From Spirogloea muscicola (Eukaryota; Streptophyta; Zygnematophyceae; Spirogloeales; Spirogloeaceae): a stretch of 20,102 nt of DNA. The stretch is taken from positions 26,959-47,060 of the forward strand of contig WELB01000152.1 of assembly GCA_009602725.1 (NCBI GenBank), given 5' to 3'. The notes under the pieces were generated by a model. The model did not search any database. It was not told where the DNA came from and worked only from the letters and a program-made list of their open reading frames with translations. Position numbers and translations under genes: made by a program. How positions within the stretch are numbered: position 1 is the first letter of the stretch; the number at the start of each line of letters is the position of its first letter. This document shows, in pieces, positions 19,927-20,102 of the stretch.

Positions 19927-20102
19927 AGAATGGACAATGTTCAAAGCCAAAGAAAGAGGTGCTGAAAAAGGACTACACTACAAAGTGCAAGACGGTGCAG
20001 AGGGAGATGCAGATGGCTGCTCAGTATCCACGTGTAAGCAACAGCAGATCAGAGTAACTCGGAGCAGGAGAAGCGGCACTTTGCCGAGACCCGGAAGCAG
20101 CA

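Larger units (their letters stand above)
19258..20035 (+). repeat. Right arm of a long inverted repeat (element copy B)
   Basis: This is the plus-strand counterpart of 17700-18453. The arms point away from each other, with coding ends towards the centre and tails outwards, and are separated by about 800 bases. The tail of copy B is longer than that of copy A because a 50-bp block is doubled (19827-19926). Element-like sequence continues to the window edge at 20102, so its end is not seen. Confidence 0.8.

Overview
The window is nuclear DNA from a green alga, most likely a chlorophyte and perhaps a trebouxiophyte. The signs are genes with many short GT-AG introns, a GC-rich genome with CCG/CAG runs, extracellular proteins joined by Ser-Pro-Pro-Pro linkers of the algal cell-wall type, a nuclear gene for a small thylakoid protein, and a two-unit interstitial TTTAGGG-type telomere motif. 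The exact genus cannot be read from the sequence.

Layout. (1) 1-5212, plus strand: the 3' part of a spliced gene for a secreted-type galactose/glyoxal-oxidase-like protein. It holds two complete oxidase-like units in tandem, separated and preceded by Pro-rich linkers. All ten exons join in phase to give 1157 visible residues, and the 5' end lies outside the window. (2) 5213-8597: about 3.4 kb without a convincing gene. It contains a candidate poly(A) signal, a decayed fragment of the repeat seen at the right end, a strong imperfect hairpin, a telomere-like motif and then a very GC-rich leader region. (3) 8598-15910, plus strand: a 14-exon gene for a 1532-residue MATH/TRAF-domain protein, the algal counterpart of the plant MUSE13/MUSE14 (TRAF1a/TRAF1b) family. 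It has a conserved N-terminal third, poly-Gln and acidic tracts, and a very long low-complexity last exon. (4) 15911-17039: no gene seen. (5) 17276-17040, minus strand: a short gene for the cytochrome b6f subunit PetM with a plastid transit peptide, convergent with the MATH gene. (6) About 17700-20102: nested, 5'-truncated copies of one retroelement-like repeat in opposite orientations. They form a long inverted repeat with decayed coding sequence and tails carrying a conserved small hairpin.

The three host genes serve unrelated processes (cell surface, protein turnover or autophagy scaffolding, photosynthetic electron transport) and there is no sign of a functional cluster. The most unusual points are the eroded copper site of the tandem oxidase, the stop-free multiple-of-three intron in the MATH gene, an ambiguous TGN codon in the PetM transit peptide, and the head-to-head retroelement array with its repeated stem-loop.
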